64,000 nucleotides of DNA, taken from assembly GCA_002118135.1 (NCBI GenBank), contig BDIU01000214.1, positions 1 through 64,000 on the forward strand, read 5' to 3'. The notes beneath the pieces were generated by a model. It worked only from the letters and a program-made list of their open reading frames with translations. It searched no databases and was not told the origin of the DNA. Positions 22,701 through 37,857 of this stretch are shown piece after piece (position 1 is the first letter of the stretch; each line of letters starts with the position of its first letter). Made by a program: the position numbers and the translations under genes. The DNA is from Trebouxia sp. TZW2008 (lineage: Eukaryota > Chlorophyta > Trebouxiophyceae > Trebouxiales > Trebouxiaceae).

Positions 22701-25700
22701 GCCCTGCTGTTGCTCATGTTGGATCTGTGGAGGTGCAGTTGTCCAGTGCAGTGGAGCAGTGGGAGCCGCGTAGTGAGACATTGGCTCTGCACTTCTGGCT
22801 GCACCCCTGGCTGCCCTACAACATTTGATCAAGCTATAGTTCTGTCCTCTCCCGGGCTGCCTCTTTAGACAGAGGCCCCCGTTATGACGCCTAACGGCGT
22901 AGACTTTTCTTTTCTTCTGTCCTCCTGATGTTCATTGTGGTCCTGTGGCATTGCAGTTTTCTTGGGCAGTGGAGCAGTGGGAAAAGCGTAGTGGGGCGGT
23001 GGCTCTGCACGCCTGGCTGCACCCCTGGCTGCCTATTGTATTCGTTTGAGATACACTTCTGTCCTGCTATTGCTCACTGTGGTTCTGTGGCGCTGCAGTT
23101 GTCTCGGGCAGTGGAGCAGTGGGAGCCACGTAGCGAGACGGTGGCTCTGCATGCTTGGCTGCACCCCTGGCTGCCGTACCTGGGCGATCGCTTGGACCAG
23201 CTGTACCCCGCCATCCGCTTCAAGCTGAGCACTGCCCTGCAGCAGTGGCACCCCCAGGACCAATCTGCCCTCGCCCTCCTCAGTCCATGGCATACAGTAT
23301 GCCCTCTGCCTGCCTTGCACGCAATTCATTTTAGCTCTGCACTTCTGTAGTCCACACGCACACCACCTTGCTTGTTGCCTGCACATTGTCATCTCTTTGC
23401 CTTCATTGCATTTGCCACCCTGGCCCCCCCCCCCAACCCCCCAAAAGCTGAGCACGGCCCTGCAGCAGTGGCACCCCCAGGATCAGTCTGCCCTGGCCCT
23501 CCTTAGCCCCTGGCACACTGTACACCCTCTGCCTGCCTTACACACTCACCACCTTGCCTATTGCCTGCACATTGCCATCTCCTTGCCTTCACTGCATGTG
23601 CCCCCCTGGCCCCACCTCCTCATGCTTAGCACGGCCCTGCAGCAGTGGCACCCCCCAGAACCAGTCCGTCCTGGCCCTCCTTAGCCCCTGGCATACAGGG
23701 CGCCCTCTGCCTGCCTTGCATTCTCACCACCTTGCCTATTGCCTGCACATCGTCATTTCTTTGTCTTCATTGCATTTGCCACCCTGGGCCCCCCTTTCCT
23801 CCTCATGCTTAGCACGGCCTGTCCCTCCCCCCCCATTCTCCAATCCCTCATGCTTAGCACTGCCCTGCAGCAGTGGCACCCTCAGGACCAGTCTGCCCTT
23901 GCCCTCCTCAGCCCCTGGCACACTGTACGGCCCCTGCCTCTGTGACACTGTTTTGCCTCTCTTCCCAATCCTCAACTGCTGCCTGCTCACAGCACTGCTG
24001 CTACTGTTGCTGCTGCTGCTGCTGTCTGCACAATGCATGTCCTCTGCCTTTCTTGCATGATTTCTGCTCCCAATAAGTGCCGGCTGCAGACAGTATACCA
24101 CATTGCATGAGCCCTCTGTAGCCGCTGCCACACTGTACGCCTTCTGCCTCCATTGCCTTGACTGCTGCTGCTGCTGCCCCCGCTGCTGCCACTGCCACTA
24201 CTGCTGCTGGCACTGCTGCTGCCACTGCTGCTGCTGCTGCTGGGATTGCCGTTTGGACATTGTATGACTTGCCTGAAGCTTGCCTTGCCCACCTGCCAGC
24301 GACTGCATGCACATTGTGCGCTGCCTTACATGGCAGTGCTAGTGCCAACTGTAGGCTACACATTATCTCTCCTTTACGCATTATGCTTGGACAAGCTTGA
24401 TTGTGATGCGTTCAAGTAGGGCTGCATCTCCTCAACATCTCTGCCCTGCAGGTGTTTGATGCCAAGGACTGGGATGCCCTGGTCATGCGCAGCATTGTGC
24501 CCAAGCTAGCATGGGCTCTGCAAGATGTGCTGGTGATCAACCCCAACCAGCAGGACTTGGCCCCCTTCCACTGGCTTATGGCCTGGCAGGCAGTGCTGCC
24601 TCAGCACCACATGGTCAACCTGCTGGAGTTCCGTTTCTTCCCGGCTTGGCACCGTGTGCTGCAACACTGGCTCTCTAGCCAGCCAGACTTTGATGAAGTC
24701 ACTCGATGGTATCTGGGCTGGAAGGTAGGGCTGCTGGTTCCTGCTTTTGCGTCTCAAGTCTGTTCTGTTGGGTACTGTATTCTTGTTTTACAGTCCTGTG
24801 CTGCCCAGTGCTACTGGTTGTGCAACTCAGTTCTATATTGCAACACTGGCTCTCTAGCCAGCCTGACTTTGATGAAGTCACCCGCTGGTACCTCGGCTGG
24901 AAGGTAGTCCTGCTGGATAGCATCCTGTGACAAAAGCTGCAAAGCTCTGTACACATTGGCTAGTGAGACAATGGATCTGCATTCTGCTGTAAGAGAGGCT
25001 TTATCAGCTGAACTTTGTGCTTGCTTCTCTACGGTTTCTGTGGTGGCAATTTGGCTGCGCCTTGTGCATAGTAGTACAAATTGGGGAATGTGTGATGATG
25101 CGGTAACTTGCTGGTATAGTAAACTTTTTTTGTAACGACTGCTTTGGTTACCAAGAAATTTGTCCTTACATCAAATTGTCCTTACTCAGAGGGACCACTG
25201 CAGTCAGCATGCAGTGATTGGTCACCAATGACGTCGTCTTTACATGCAGATGGTCCTTATATCAAGTGTCCTTACAAAGACAGTACACTGTACTCTATGC
25301 ACAAGTTGAAAACGGCAGAGGATTTGTTGATTCATGGACATGTTTTTCCTAGGCTGGAGAGCTGCGGTGTGTCTGCAACCATCTCCATCATGCTACCATC
25401 TGTAGTTATTGTGGTCAGCAGGTCCCACAGCTGGTCTCAGGCATGCTTGCTTGGTCAATGTGGGCGACTTGCATGGGCTGAATCCTAAATGCTTGATGTT
25501 GTCGTGTATCTGTCATTAAGCAATGAGGTATTACATACATGCAGGCTCACACTACCTTTCTGCTTGCAGAGCCTCTTTCCACAGGAGCTTGTTGATCACG
25601 AGCGTATCCGCACTCAGCTCACTTCAGCGCTGAACTCAATGAACCATGCTGTGGAGGGACGAGCAATGCCCGCCTGGCAGCAGGCCCACATGCAATCTCA

Positions 25701-26241
25701 ACCCCAGGCCGCCCCCTCTCAGGCAGCAGGGTACCCCCATGCATCTGCTGCCCCTGCCATGCAAGCTCCTGGCCAGTACATTGCTGCAGAAGAAGAGCTC
25801 ACGCTGCGGCAGCTTGTTGAGGGCTATGCTGCAGACAATGATATTCAGCTGCTGCCTAAGGCTGGGCAGCTTGAAGAAGGACTGCAGGTGCCTAGCTGTA
25901 GCAATGTGTCATTGATCTGTCATGGTTTACGAAGCTTGGCGTGTCAGCATTATCTCGTCATGTATGCTCTGAATTGGACCTCAGCATCATGTTTGCAGAG
26001 CTGCATTCATAAGATGCATTGTCCATCTACACTGATTTTGCAACAGACTGTTCAAGGCTAACTTGTTGTGGCTCAGAGTGACAGTGTGCATCTGCAGGTG
26101 TATGCTTTTGACAAGGTCAGCATAATTATGGACAATGTCAGAGGCACAATCAAGGCTAAACTTGCTGACCGTTGGGTGCCAGTCAGTTTGGAGCAATTGA
26201 TGGAGCAGAACACTTTGCGCAAAACAAAGTCACGAAAGTGA
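19739..26241 (+). CDS. TFIP11: TFIP11/Ntr1-type G-patch protein (spliceosome disassembly)
   Basis: Seven exons (19739-20208, 20304-20613, 20926-21795, 23099-23296, 24452-24724, 25570-25887, 26098-26241) join in phase to 860 aa, close to animal TFIP11 (about 840). The order is: N-terminal TIP domain ([20 protein letters not shown]), a Gly/Leu/Ala-rich low-complexity stretch, a G-patch ([20 protein letters not shown]), a helical middle, and the GCF-like C-terminal region with [32 protein letters not shown] and [15 protein letters not shown]11, yeast Ntr1 and plant STIPL1 activate the Prp43 helicase to take apart the lariat spliceosome in the nucleus. Introns 3-5 are crowded with partial copies of exons 4 and 5, and intron 5 holds a MITE. 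The ATG choice fits the conserved N-terminus. Confidence 0.94.
20637..20830. repeat. Intronic tandem duplication in TFIP11 intron 2
   Basis: A segment with CTCAGCCTGCATGCCAATGT and CCAATCCTG at 20637-20710 recurs about 118 bp later at 20756-20830. It has no exon content. Confidence 0.75.
22739..23037 (+). repeat. Two decayed upstream copies of TFIP11 exon 4 (5' part)
   Basis: Copies start at 22739 and 22957, each right after a CAG acceptor, and repeat the first 85 or so bp of the intact exon at 23099 (GCAGTGGAGCAGTGGGA, then CTGCACCCCTGGCTGCC). Spacings are 218 and 142 bp. Both lose similarity after the PWLP codons. Confidence 0.88.
22851..22920 (+). repeat. Dispersed repeat R1, copy a
   Basis: About 65 bp starting CCCGGGCTGCCTCTTTAGAC, containing the hairpin ACGCC-TAAC-GGCGT, then a T-rich tract. 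It recurs inverted at 61833-61917 and direct at 63535-63605. It sits between two decayed exon copies in TFIP11 intron 3. Confidence 0.75.
23449..23926 (+). repeat. Three downstream copies of TFIP11 exon 4 (3' part)
   Basis: The exon end coding [19 protein letters not shown] recurs at 23449-23525, 23623-23700 and 23848-23926, all downstream of the intact stretch at 23224-23296. The three copies are still very similar to the exon, apart from an indel near CCCCCCAG in the second. Intervals are 225, 174 and 225 bp. Confidence 0.9.
23995..24245. repeat. CTG/CTGC trinucleotide-rich tract in TFIP11 intron 4
   Basis: Two runs of CTG-type triplets (about 23995-24030 and 24160-24245) lie in the intron. 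On the minus strand they would read poly-Ala/Ser, but there is no gene signal. Confidence 0.8.
24838..24906 (+). pseudogene. Downstream copy of TFIP11 exon 5 (3' end with donor)
   Basis: This repeats 24655-24724, the stretch coding [20 protein letters not shown] and the AAG|GTAG donor, about 182 bp downstream. It is almost unchanged at the protein level. It has no acceptor at its own start, so it is probably skipped. Confidence 0.88.
25117..25290. mobile_element. MITE-like element, copy 2 (intron 5 of TFIP11)
   Basis: About 174 bp, flanked by TA on both sides (25115-25116 and 25291-25292). It starts TAGTAAACTTTTTTTGTAA and ends CTTACAAAGACAGTACACTG, an imperfect inverted repeat of the start. 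It is similar throughout to the element at 2234-2417. The TA duplication supports a Tc1/mariner-like origin. Confidence 0.78.
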
Positions 26242-26925
26242 AATGCTTTGTCTTGTGCTTAGCGGGCTATGTTACTGTTGTTGTTTTAGGTCTAAAAGGC
26301 TGTTGAACTTGAGACGCTTGGCCACTTCAATCTAATGTATGCTTACATCCTGATGAATTACAATGATATAATTGTTGTTACGAGCAGTAACTGTTTCAAA
26401 GGACAACAAGGTCCAGCCATCAGTACGTTAGAGGAGACCGTTGACTTTTGACAGTGACGGCTGTATAGCAAAAGTTGCATTGTTACGTATAGGCATCACA
26501 TCTCGTGGTATCGGCTGCTATAGCTAGTTGCGTCAGCTGCATGCCATGTGGTTAGACTATATATATAGAACAGCTGAAGGCTCATGCAGGACATGGGTGC
26601 ATCGTTTTGGCAAGACTCCCATCCATTTTGCAACTTGAACACTGAACTGCGCTGCTATCAACATAATGTGATTTCAGAAAAAGATGATAGATCCTCTTTG
26701 CCATGCTATCAACACGAACAGGACCCGACTTGCCAAAGCCCAAAAACGTCAAGCATGCAGCAGGCGGAAAACTCAAAGAGCCTTCACTGACAAGAAATCT
26801 GAAAGCACTTGCAATTCAGCAAACTGACCTAGACAAACTTTGCAGCACGACCCACCAAATGCTGACAATTGCAGTGCAGTGTAGTTTTTGTACAGAACCC
26901 ATGCAGCATAATGCGGACTTCCAAT
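26242..26925. other. Convergent intergenic region, TFIP11 / Arg-Pro-Ser-rich gene
   Basis: I see no gene between the two convergent stops. It probably holds both 3' UTRs; a short AT-rich stretch (TATATATA) lies near 26562. Confidence 0.45.
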
Positions 26926-29900
26926 TCATTTGGCAGATGGGGGGCGGACAGAGCGAGGTCGCCCAGACATAGGGCGTGCTGACAATGGCCTTGCAACCGG
27001 TGCAGCTGGTGTCATCTCAACAGGTGCTCCAGCATCTGCAACAGCAGCCTGACTGTTGCTCACTGCTGCATTAGAGGCAATAGCCTGACTGTTGCTGACA
27101 GCTGCACTAGACAGCTTCTGCAGATCTTGTAGTGTCATGCGACCTGATTGCAGGACAGGCGCTGGCCTGAATTTAGCAGCTGCACCCTGCTGCATGATGG
27201 ATGCACTGGTGGAAGGTCGCGTCATGCCTGCAGCTGTTGCTCTGAAGACTGGGCTGGGCGCAAAGGCTGAGCTTGAGCTGCCATGCACAGGCTGAAACAA
27301 GTGCAGAGCTTCTGGAGGTGGCTTCTGCCTAGATGGTGGCCGCTGATCCTGCAAAGCAGCATACATATGCAATCAGACTAAGGACACAAAGCATTGCTGT
27401 GCTTTCTGATAGCTATGATTGACCAATACATATGCTGTCAAGGGTGATGTCACCATCTTGTGAGACATTTTGCAATAAACACAACATTTCATTGTACACA
27501 GTGGCTACAAAAGCCCACAATATTGTCTGGGTACAGAAAAATTTGCATGTGCAGGGCTCTTACCCTTTCTGAAGGCCGCGCACTTTGAACCTTGCGGCCG
27601 CCTCTGACTATCAGCCCTGAAGCCTGCTGCTCAGCAGCAGCATGAGGTGACGCTCCAGCCTGGTGAGACTGACTGTGCGGTGGGTCGCTAGCCTGCTTGA
27701 CAGCAGCACGCTGAGCTGTTGAGGGGCGGGACAGGCGGCGTGAGGGCGGCCGAAAGCAGCCTCCTTGCGTCTGCACAACATGTATGGAGAGTGTTGAAGA
27801 GGTTATGTTTCAGAAATGGCCAGTACGGCTCAGTCATTATGACCTGTATTTAGCTTTAATTGTTGTAAAAGCTTGCCAGTTGCTTCTTGGTGTCTGCTAG
27901 AGGGCGAGAAGTGCTGCAACAGGCTGTCCCACAGATTTGAAAGCCAACGTGGGTGCCGCTATGCTGCAGTGGTTCCAAATTGAAATCACAGCAATGGTCA
28001 GACTCGTGATCACGCCTTGAGTCTGTTATCATCAAAAGGTGGTCCAGTGGCCAAACTTGACTTTCAAAGAAAGGTGCCGCAAACTTGCTTTGTTGATCTG
28101 TTTGAGAGTGCAGCCAGTCTCAACTTTCAAGCCATAGCTCTGCGCATGCATGGTGGTAAGGAAGCCAGGCACAATGCAAGTCTGTGAAGACAAGGCTTTT
28201 GCAGCAGCAAACTGTAGACGCCAGTCACTGAGCCAGGCGCAGCTCTTGATTTTGGCTGTCTGTGCCAGGTGCGCCCTGAGCCCAAAGCTCACGGCGTGTG
28301 TGCTGCAAAAACAAAAACACCGCCAGATACAATCTCAATTTGTCCTGGCCAGGCGTTTGACTCTGACCGGCTTTATCTCAGCCTGTTGTATACCTGAGGC
28401 CATTGCTCCGAACATGCATGCTGCCAACATACAGCTGGGTACAAGGCAAGTCTAGCATGATCAAGCTGCTTCAGCTGCTGAAGCTGATTGCCCACGATTT
28501 TGCTCTTGACTTGAGCTGCCTGTCACCTATTGCCTTAGGTATAGGCTGAGTGTAAGGCAACAGCTCTGGACGTGCATGCTCCTAGTGCAGAGCTGGGTAC
28601 ACTGCAAGTCTATCAGGGCGAGCTGCTGCTGACTGCCACAGTGCTGACTGCAAGATTGCTGACTGCAGAACTGCAAACTCAGGATGCCTGTCATACAGCC
28701 TGGTGTGTACCTGAGGCCGGGGGGCAAAGAGCTGTGCAGACAGGGAGCCCAAGTCTGTCTGGCGGGTGGCATGAGCATCCTGTGGGGCGCTGCTAGCATC
28801 CTGAGAAGTGTACATGCCAGCTGCTGTTGCAGGCCGCAGATCCAATCCATTGCCTCTGGCTGACCTGAGGTGGGCAAAAGAATGAGGGTTCATTTGCCTT
28901 GACATGAGATGGCGCTGATAAATCTGTTCAGGGCAGTGCATTGAATCTGTATGCACCTAGCAGACATTTATAAGCTTGCTGGAAACCATATAAGTAATGA
29001 TGCTGATGATGGCTGTGAAGCCAAATGATGCCAGTGACGTGTGACTCAAACAGAGACTGAGAAAATGCAGACTGATGAAATGCAAGATCGCATTAAGCAG
29101 AAGTCATGCATCTAAATGATGATGGTAAGCATGCTGACCTGAGGTGGCGACAGCTGGCAGACAGGTCTTCAGTGTCTTCAGGGCCAGAAGGGCTGGAGGC
29201 CACAGGGCTGAGGGGCAGCGGCACTGGAGAGGTGTCCCAGTCGTCATCATCCCTGTTGGCATTAAGAAAATTGCTGCATGCCCATTTCATGACAGTGCCA
29301 GTGATCATGTGAAACCAGTGCCAATAACAGCAATATCTCTGATAGTAACCAGTACTAGTAGCAGTGGCAACAACAGTGATAGCGATACTTATAAGGACTC
29401 AGGAGTAACAGGATCATCTAGTGAATCATGAGAACATGGGCGAATATTGTAGCATAAGTTTCAAGTGTGTGCGGCCTTTCAAGCAGAATAAAGCTAAAGC
29501 TGCAGAACTCCAACTCCTGTCCTCCAGCATATCGCAGCGCTGTGCAAGAATACATCTTCAAGGCTATGTGGTGATCACTTCATGGTGGACAATGCATGAT
29601 GCCTGAGTCAAGGCTCAATACATCCATGCTGCTGTGGCGCAATTGGAGGCTCATCATCATGGCAATGGTGCATGACATACAAAAGCGTCAAGTGCATGCG
29701 TGACTGTGCTGTCAGCCACCAGGGTAGCTTGGCTGTGCATTGGCATGCCTGTGTTTATATGCTTGCATCACGTACACAGGCAAGCTCAAAAGGCAGTGAT
29801 ACGCTACGCACCTCCAGCCAGGTGAGTCATCGTCTTCAATAGAGCTGATATCTTCAGCTATCCTGGAGTGAGGTGGAGGGCGACAGTCCTCTGCTGTCAA

Positions 29901-31120
29901 GCTGGCACTCACAGGTCTTGCCCAACTGCACACATCCGTGACATGTGAAAAGTGTGCTGTCTTTTCCATGCGCAACTGTCCATGCATGTCAATGGGAAGC
30001 CACATGCTGTGTCAGACAATTTGTGTAGTCACTTGTGTCATCAAGCAGCAGCACATCATGTAGTTGACACTAGAACGGTATGTTAGTAAGCTGGCGGCGC
30101 TGCATGGGTTCGATGCCAGAGTCTGTAGCTGGATGGCATAGCAAACAGCCATAGCTGCATGAGTTATGCTCACCTTTCTCCAGCAGCAGCTTCACGGGTG
30201 GGCATCTGACTCATATATTGACTCAGAGTCATGCCCATTGCATGTGATGCATGCCCTTCACCAGCTGCAGCTGCAATGGGAAACAGAATTTTAGTGATGT
30301 GGACATCAGGCCACAAGCAGCGACTGATGACAGCTGTTGGATGCTGCCTGGATGAACTTTGCGCTGTGATGCTGATGCCTGAATTGCTAGTGGGGCAAGT
30401 AGGTCTGTTCAGCAGAAATTTGTTAGGCCAGCTTAAACATCCAGAGCAATCACTACCTGATGTTTGCTGCATTTCATGCTGCTGCTGCTGTTGCCTTGAG
30501 TGTGCCCTTAAAGTTGCAGCTGCTGAGAGCTGCCGCTGAGCAGAGCTTGGCCGCCTACAGCTGGGGGGGCGCTCAACAGGTGCAGAACCAGCATGGCTGA
30601 GTCTAGTGATCTGCGGAGTACCTAGCTGTCTTGATCCAGGTCTGGGTTCTGCTGCAAGACTGCTCACAGCTTTGCTCCTTTCTGCATTTGAGTGGCCAAA
30701 CGTAGTCTGCCTGGCTCCACTGTTTGCTGCTGCATGGCTATTCTGCCGATGAACAGGCAGCTGTAAAGGTTGTGGACTCCAAGGCGAACTGAGCCTATCC
30801 CTTGACATTGGCCTGGTCCTGACAGGGAAGCTTGACGTGAAAGAAGGCTGCATAGCTGTATCCAGAGTGCTGATGTTGTCATATGCTGCATTGTTTGCTG
30901 TGTCTTGACTTGGGATGGAACTGCTCCTTGAGCCTGGTCGTGCTAAAGGGCTTGGCTGTGGAAGCTCGCTAGGCCATGCTCCACCCCGAGAGCTTGATCT
31001 GTTCGCTGAAGGTGTTCTCGCAGCATGCTGATCACGCCGTGCAGGCTTTGCGTCGCTGAGCAAAGCTATACCATCGATTATGGCAGTATATTGAGCTTCT
31101 AGCGCTGAGGAGGTCGCCAT
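26926..31120 (-). CDS. Disordered Ser/Arg/Pro-rich protein with RPxS motifs, function unknown
   Basis: I do not recognise the family. Seven exons (31120-30457, 30264-30174, 29925-29812, 29252-29139, 28864-28711, 27770-27564, 27348-26926) join with consistent phases to 588 aa. The sequence is low-complexity and probably disordered, with no membrane segment or enzymatic motif. Recurrent short motifs of the form R-P-x-S-A/R are spread over the length (RRPSSAQRQ, SRPSTAQR, RPPSRQ), and the C-terminus is a run of them (RPLSARPMSGRPRSVRPPS). A poly-Gln/His stretch lies near residue 215 and an acidic patch (EDISSIEDDD) in exon 3. Such basic Ser-Pro proteins are often cytoskeletal or phosphorylated scaffolds, but that is only a guess. 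An exon missed in the large intron between 28711 and 27770 cannot be excluded. Confidence 0.72.
28385..28735. repeat. Local duplication in an intron of the Arg-Pro-Ser-rich gene
   Basis: Words in 28381-28460 (TGTATACCTGAGGCC and CAGCTGGGTACAAGGCAAGT) recur in altered order and form at 28590-28735 (TGTGTACCTGAGGCC and GAGCTGGGTACACTGCAAGT). The block includes the donor edge of the exon at 28711, so it is another exon-edge duplication, now weak. Confidence 0.5.
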
Positions 31121-31638
31121 TAAGCCCTCTCAGGTGGTCAAAAGTACGTGTTGTAATGTGAACTTATGATGCTGACTCCAGAAGCGATCATCATGGTCCA
31201 CAAGTGAGAGTTTTTGCTAATCACAACTCCCTTCAAGCGTCCTCAGTGCTACAATTCCGGTCCATTTCATCTCAGGATCTCAAAACAGACTCATGCACTA
31301 AAGTTGCATCTACGACCTAACATGTCAATGGACGAACAGTGGTAGCAAGTGCCTGCGCAAGAGCAACAGTTTTGCAATTTGCAAATTTAGCTATGAAGAA
31401 GAAGAAGAAGCAGCTGTACACCTGCTGACTGGGTGCGCAGGAAAGCGACCTTGACGTATCTGAGCGCAATCCTGGCTGCCGCCACGACGCGTGAAGTCAG
31501 GCTTGCTAGGCTGCTCTGTCGTCATTGCTTCCTGCTAGTGCTGCAGAGTCCATGTCAAGACTCATGTTATGAGCGCGAACAAGCCTGTTTCACCTTGAGC
31601 TGGACTGATCGCCTTAAATTTGCGCCATATAACGGCGT
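31121..31638. promoter_or_regulatory. Divergent promoter region, Arg-Pro-Ser-rich gene / PA-RING gene
   Basis: There are 518 bp between divergent start codons. No specific element is recognised. A short GAAGAAGAAGAAG run occurs near 31396. Confidence 0.4.
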
Positions 31639-35162
<3,524 letters not shown>

Positions 35163-36142
35163 CGAATGTTTCTTGCTGCCAGCAAACGGGGCAGCTGGGT
35201 TTTGCAGACTCTGGGTCTTGGGTTCCTCAAGCATAAATAATGTTCTTCTGGCAGCTGATTTTGCAGCTTATGTGTTGGAACTATGATGCTGAGGAATGCG
35301 GCTTTTGCTATTGTCACATCATTTTACATACAGCAAATGCTGGTCGCTGTGAATGCTTTGATGCCTCTGGTTTTGTAGTGTCCTGATACAGCGTCCTAGC
35401 AGTCCTTCTGCTGTCTTTCTGGCTCCATTAGATAGTGCAGTCACAAGTAGCCGCAGTGTAGATTACATGTACTAGTATACTTTCCATTTCTTGTATCATC
35501 TTAGCATCTCTTCTGTTGCTCTCTTCTGCCGAGACATTTCATGTTGTTGCAACAATCTAGCCTAATGCTTCAACACATTTAAGAAGGGGCACGTGAAGCA
35601 AAGCAGAAGCCTACATTGATGTCAACATTTCAAGCTGGCAGTGTCTGCTGATGAAGCCATGTTGACATTCAAACACGTTGCAGTCAATAGCTGTGGGGTG
35701 TGATCGGAAAGGTAGACCTGCTTGAACCCGCCTTGTACTTTCGTCTGCCTCGTGTGTCAAATAATCAGTAGCAATCACTTGTAGTAAACACATTGCCATG
35801 CCATTCTGCACATGCATCTCTTGCAATTGGCGCCTTCATAAGACCAGCATGATCTTGGTACTACCTGCAACACATGCATGGCTCCTGCAGGTTGACACTG
35901 GTGCCAATGCTCAGCTGGGGTCACTGTGATGTTGATGTAGCTGGTGATCATGAGCCTGGTTTAGAGTCCGTACGGAGTCTCACTGACAGGCATGCGTGCC
36001 TGCAAGTTGACTTGCAATGGCATACTGCAAAACAATGAAAGCTGTAACGACTCGAATGAGCGCGGCTAAGTAGCGTGAAAGCCACCAAATGCATGTGTAG
36101 CCTGCATGCCAGCAAGTGCAGCCTGTTGTTGAGCACAGCCGT
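35163..36142. other. Intergenic, no gene seen
   Basis: Nearly 1 kb between two same-strand genes. I recognise no coding exon, RNA gene or mobile element. Confidence 0.45.
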
Positions 36143-37152
36143 ATGCCAGCAAAGATCGACCCTGATCAGAAAGACTACCTGGGACCTGTCAGTGCTTCAC
36201 CCCAGGTCAATGCACGGGCACTGTATATGACTTTGAGCTAGTCGTACAAAGCTCAAGAAGCGCTGCTTGCAGTATGTCGCGGAAGCTCTGATACCTTTTG
36301 CTAACCTAACCTCAAAAGACATCTTGTTTGACCTTGGGTGCAATGATGGTAATGATTGATGAATCTGCTCATACTCGTTTGCAAAGCGCGTGTTGGCCTG
36401 TTGTTAGACATCACGTATGCAGGCAGAGTTGTCCTGACCACAGCTAAATCAGTAGGGCTCAAGGGAGTGGGCATAGAACTTGATCCTGACGCAGCCGCCA
36501 AAGCGCAGAAAAATGTTCTTGCAGGTCAATGATCATTAGCTGGGGCTGTAGCATATCATGTCCTGCTGTTGAGCTTCTTTTGTTGCAGAGCAGCTGCAGG
36601 CCAGAGTCAGCATCATTTGTGGAAATGCTCTGGAGGCTGACATTTCACAAGCAACTGTTATATTCCTGTATCTGCTGCCAAAGGGCATGACCAGATTGAT
36701 GCACAAGCTGCAGTCTGGGCTGCAGCCTGGATGCCGCATTGTATCATACATGTTCAAGTAGGTCACACATTCTGATTTATCATTGTTTGATACGTGAGAC
36801 TGTTTCTCATAAAAGTGCGAGTTTGCCACTTTCAGTCTTGTAAACAAGGTCAAAGAAGCATTGGCAACATTGCGTGCTATCTGTCATCTTGCTAATTTCA
36901 AGACATGAGCAATGAGCTACTCAGTAGAGGTCAATAGATGTGATGGGCATTGCACCTGCTGTTGATGTGAGAGCATTTCACTTGCTGTGCATTGAATGCA
37001 GGATGCCTGGCTGGGAGGCTTATTATCAGCAGTCACAGAGCGTGTCTCCACAAGACAAGTCTAGAATGGATGTGTCTGCTGTCTCCAAGCTGCACCTGTA
37101 CTGCCTACCAACAGTAATACAGCAGCGACATTTGGCTTCTGTAGCAAGCTGA
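36143..37152 (+). CDS. Class I SAM-dependent methyltransferase
   Basis: Five exons (36143-36205, 36273-36348, 36423-36524, 36589-36757, 37002-37152) join in phase to 186 aa. The Rossmann signature is visible: motif I DILFDLGCNDGRVVL, acidic loop VGIELDPDAAAKA, then EADISQATVIFLYLLPKGM and LQPGCRIVSYMF. The YLLP block and small size resemble the group of short methyltransferases that includes the FAM173/ATPSCKMT lysine methyltransferases and related bacterial and plant proteins, so a protein-lysine substrate is possible but not shown. There is no clear transit peptide. The last exon may be longer or shorter, since its end (HLASVAS) is not conserved in anything I know. Confidence 0.82.
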
Positions 37153-37857
37153 TTCTGAAGTGTCTTGACAAAGTCCGGCCAGACAACCGCTTTGGCCAGC
37201 ATACTGCTGGTGGTAGTCCACGTACGCCCTGATTCTTGTCCTGCACATAGTGCTGTTGCGCAGGCACTTTTGTGTGACTTTACAGGTGCCTTGCAGTACC
37301 ACTGTCATTCAAAGTGTGCCATCTCAAGTGACAGCCAGGCATCGATAATGCTACTGCCCAGCTGAGACATACAGCTCAACAACCTGCTATTTGTGAAGGC
37401 ATTGGATTTTCATGCCAAACACTAGCATAGTTGCTCACATAGTCAGAAATGATTGCTTGATTGCAGGCAACTCCATTTGTAAGTTATTTGCAAACTTGGT
37501 TGTCCAGTCTTGAGCATCTGCTTCAGTGCAGATTATTGTTTTTTACATATCGTTTACGTTTCAAACTCTGCTATTGAGGGAACTTTATGTTAACCATGTA
37601 GCGCCTTGCGCTACGGCTGGTGGTGAGCACAGCATTTTGACAGCATCGAGACAGCAGCAAAGCATGTCAAAGTTTATGTGCATTCAGCAAATGGGCTTTG
37701 TGCTAGATTTCGCTTGATAGCCACAACCCTAGCTTTAGTCAAACTCGTATGACATCTGATCTCGCAACTGCGACTGTCGTTCTCAGGTCACTGTCGCTCA
37801 TTTGCTGAACTTTTGAAGACCGATCTGCCTTCAAAAAGACTCCAGCACAGCCTATAT
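37153..37857. other. Intergenic upstream of Psb28
   Basis: No gene is recognised. It holds the methyltransferase 3' UTR and presumably the Psb28 promoter. Confidence 0.45.

Noticed and set aside
23554..24060. Plus-strand open frame of 168 codons rich in Pro/Leu/Ser
   Set aside because: It runs through decayed TFIP11 exon copies and C-rich intron in the wrong frame; no family similarity.
30060..30140. tRNA-like GGGTTCGATGCC segment
   Set aside because: No acceptor stem, D-arm or anticodon arm can be drawn around it.
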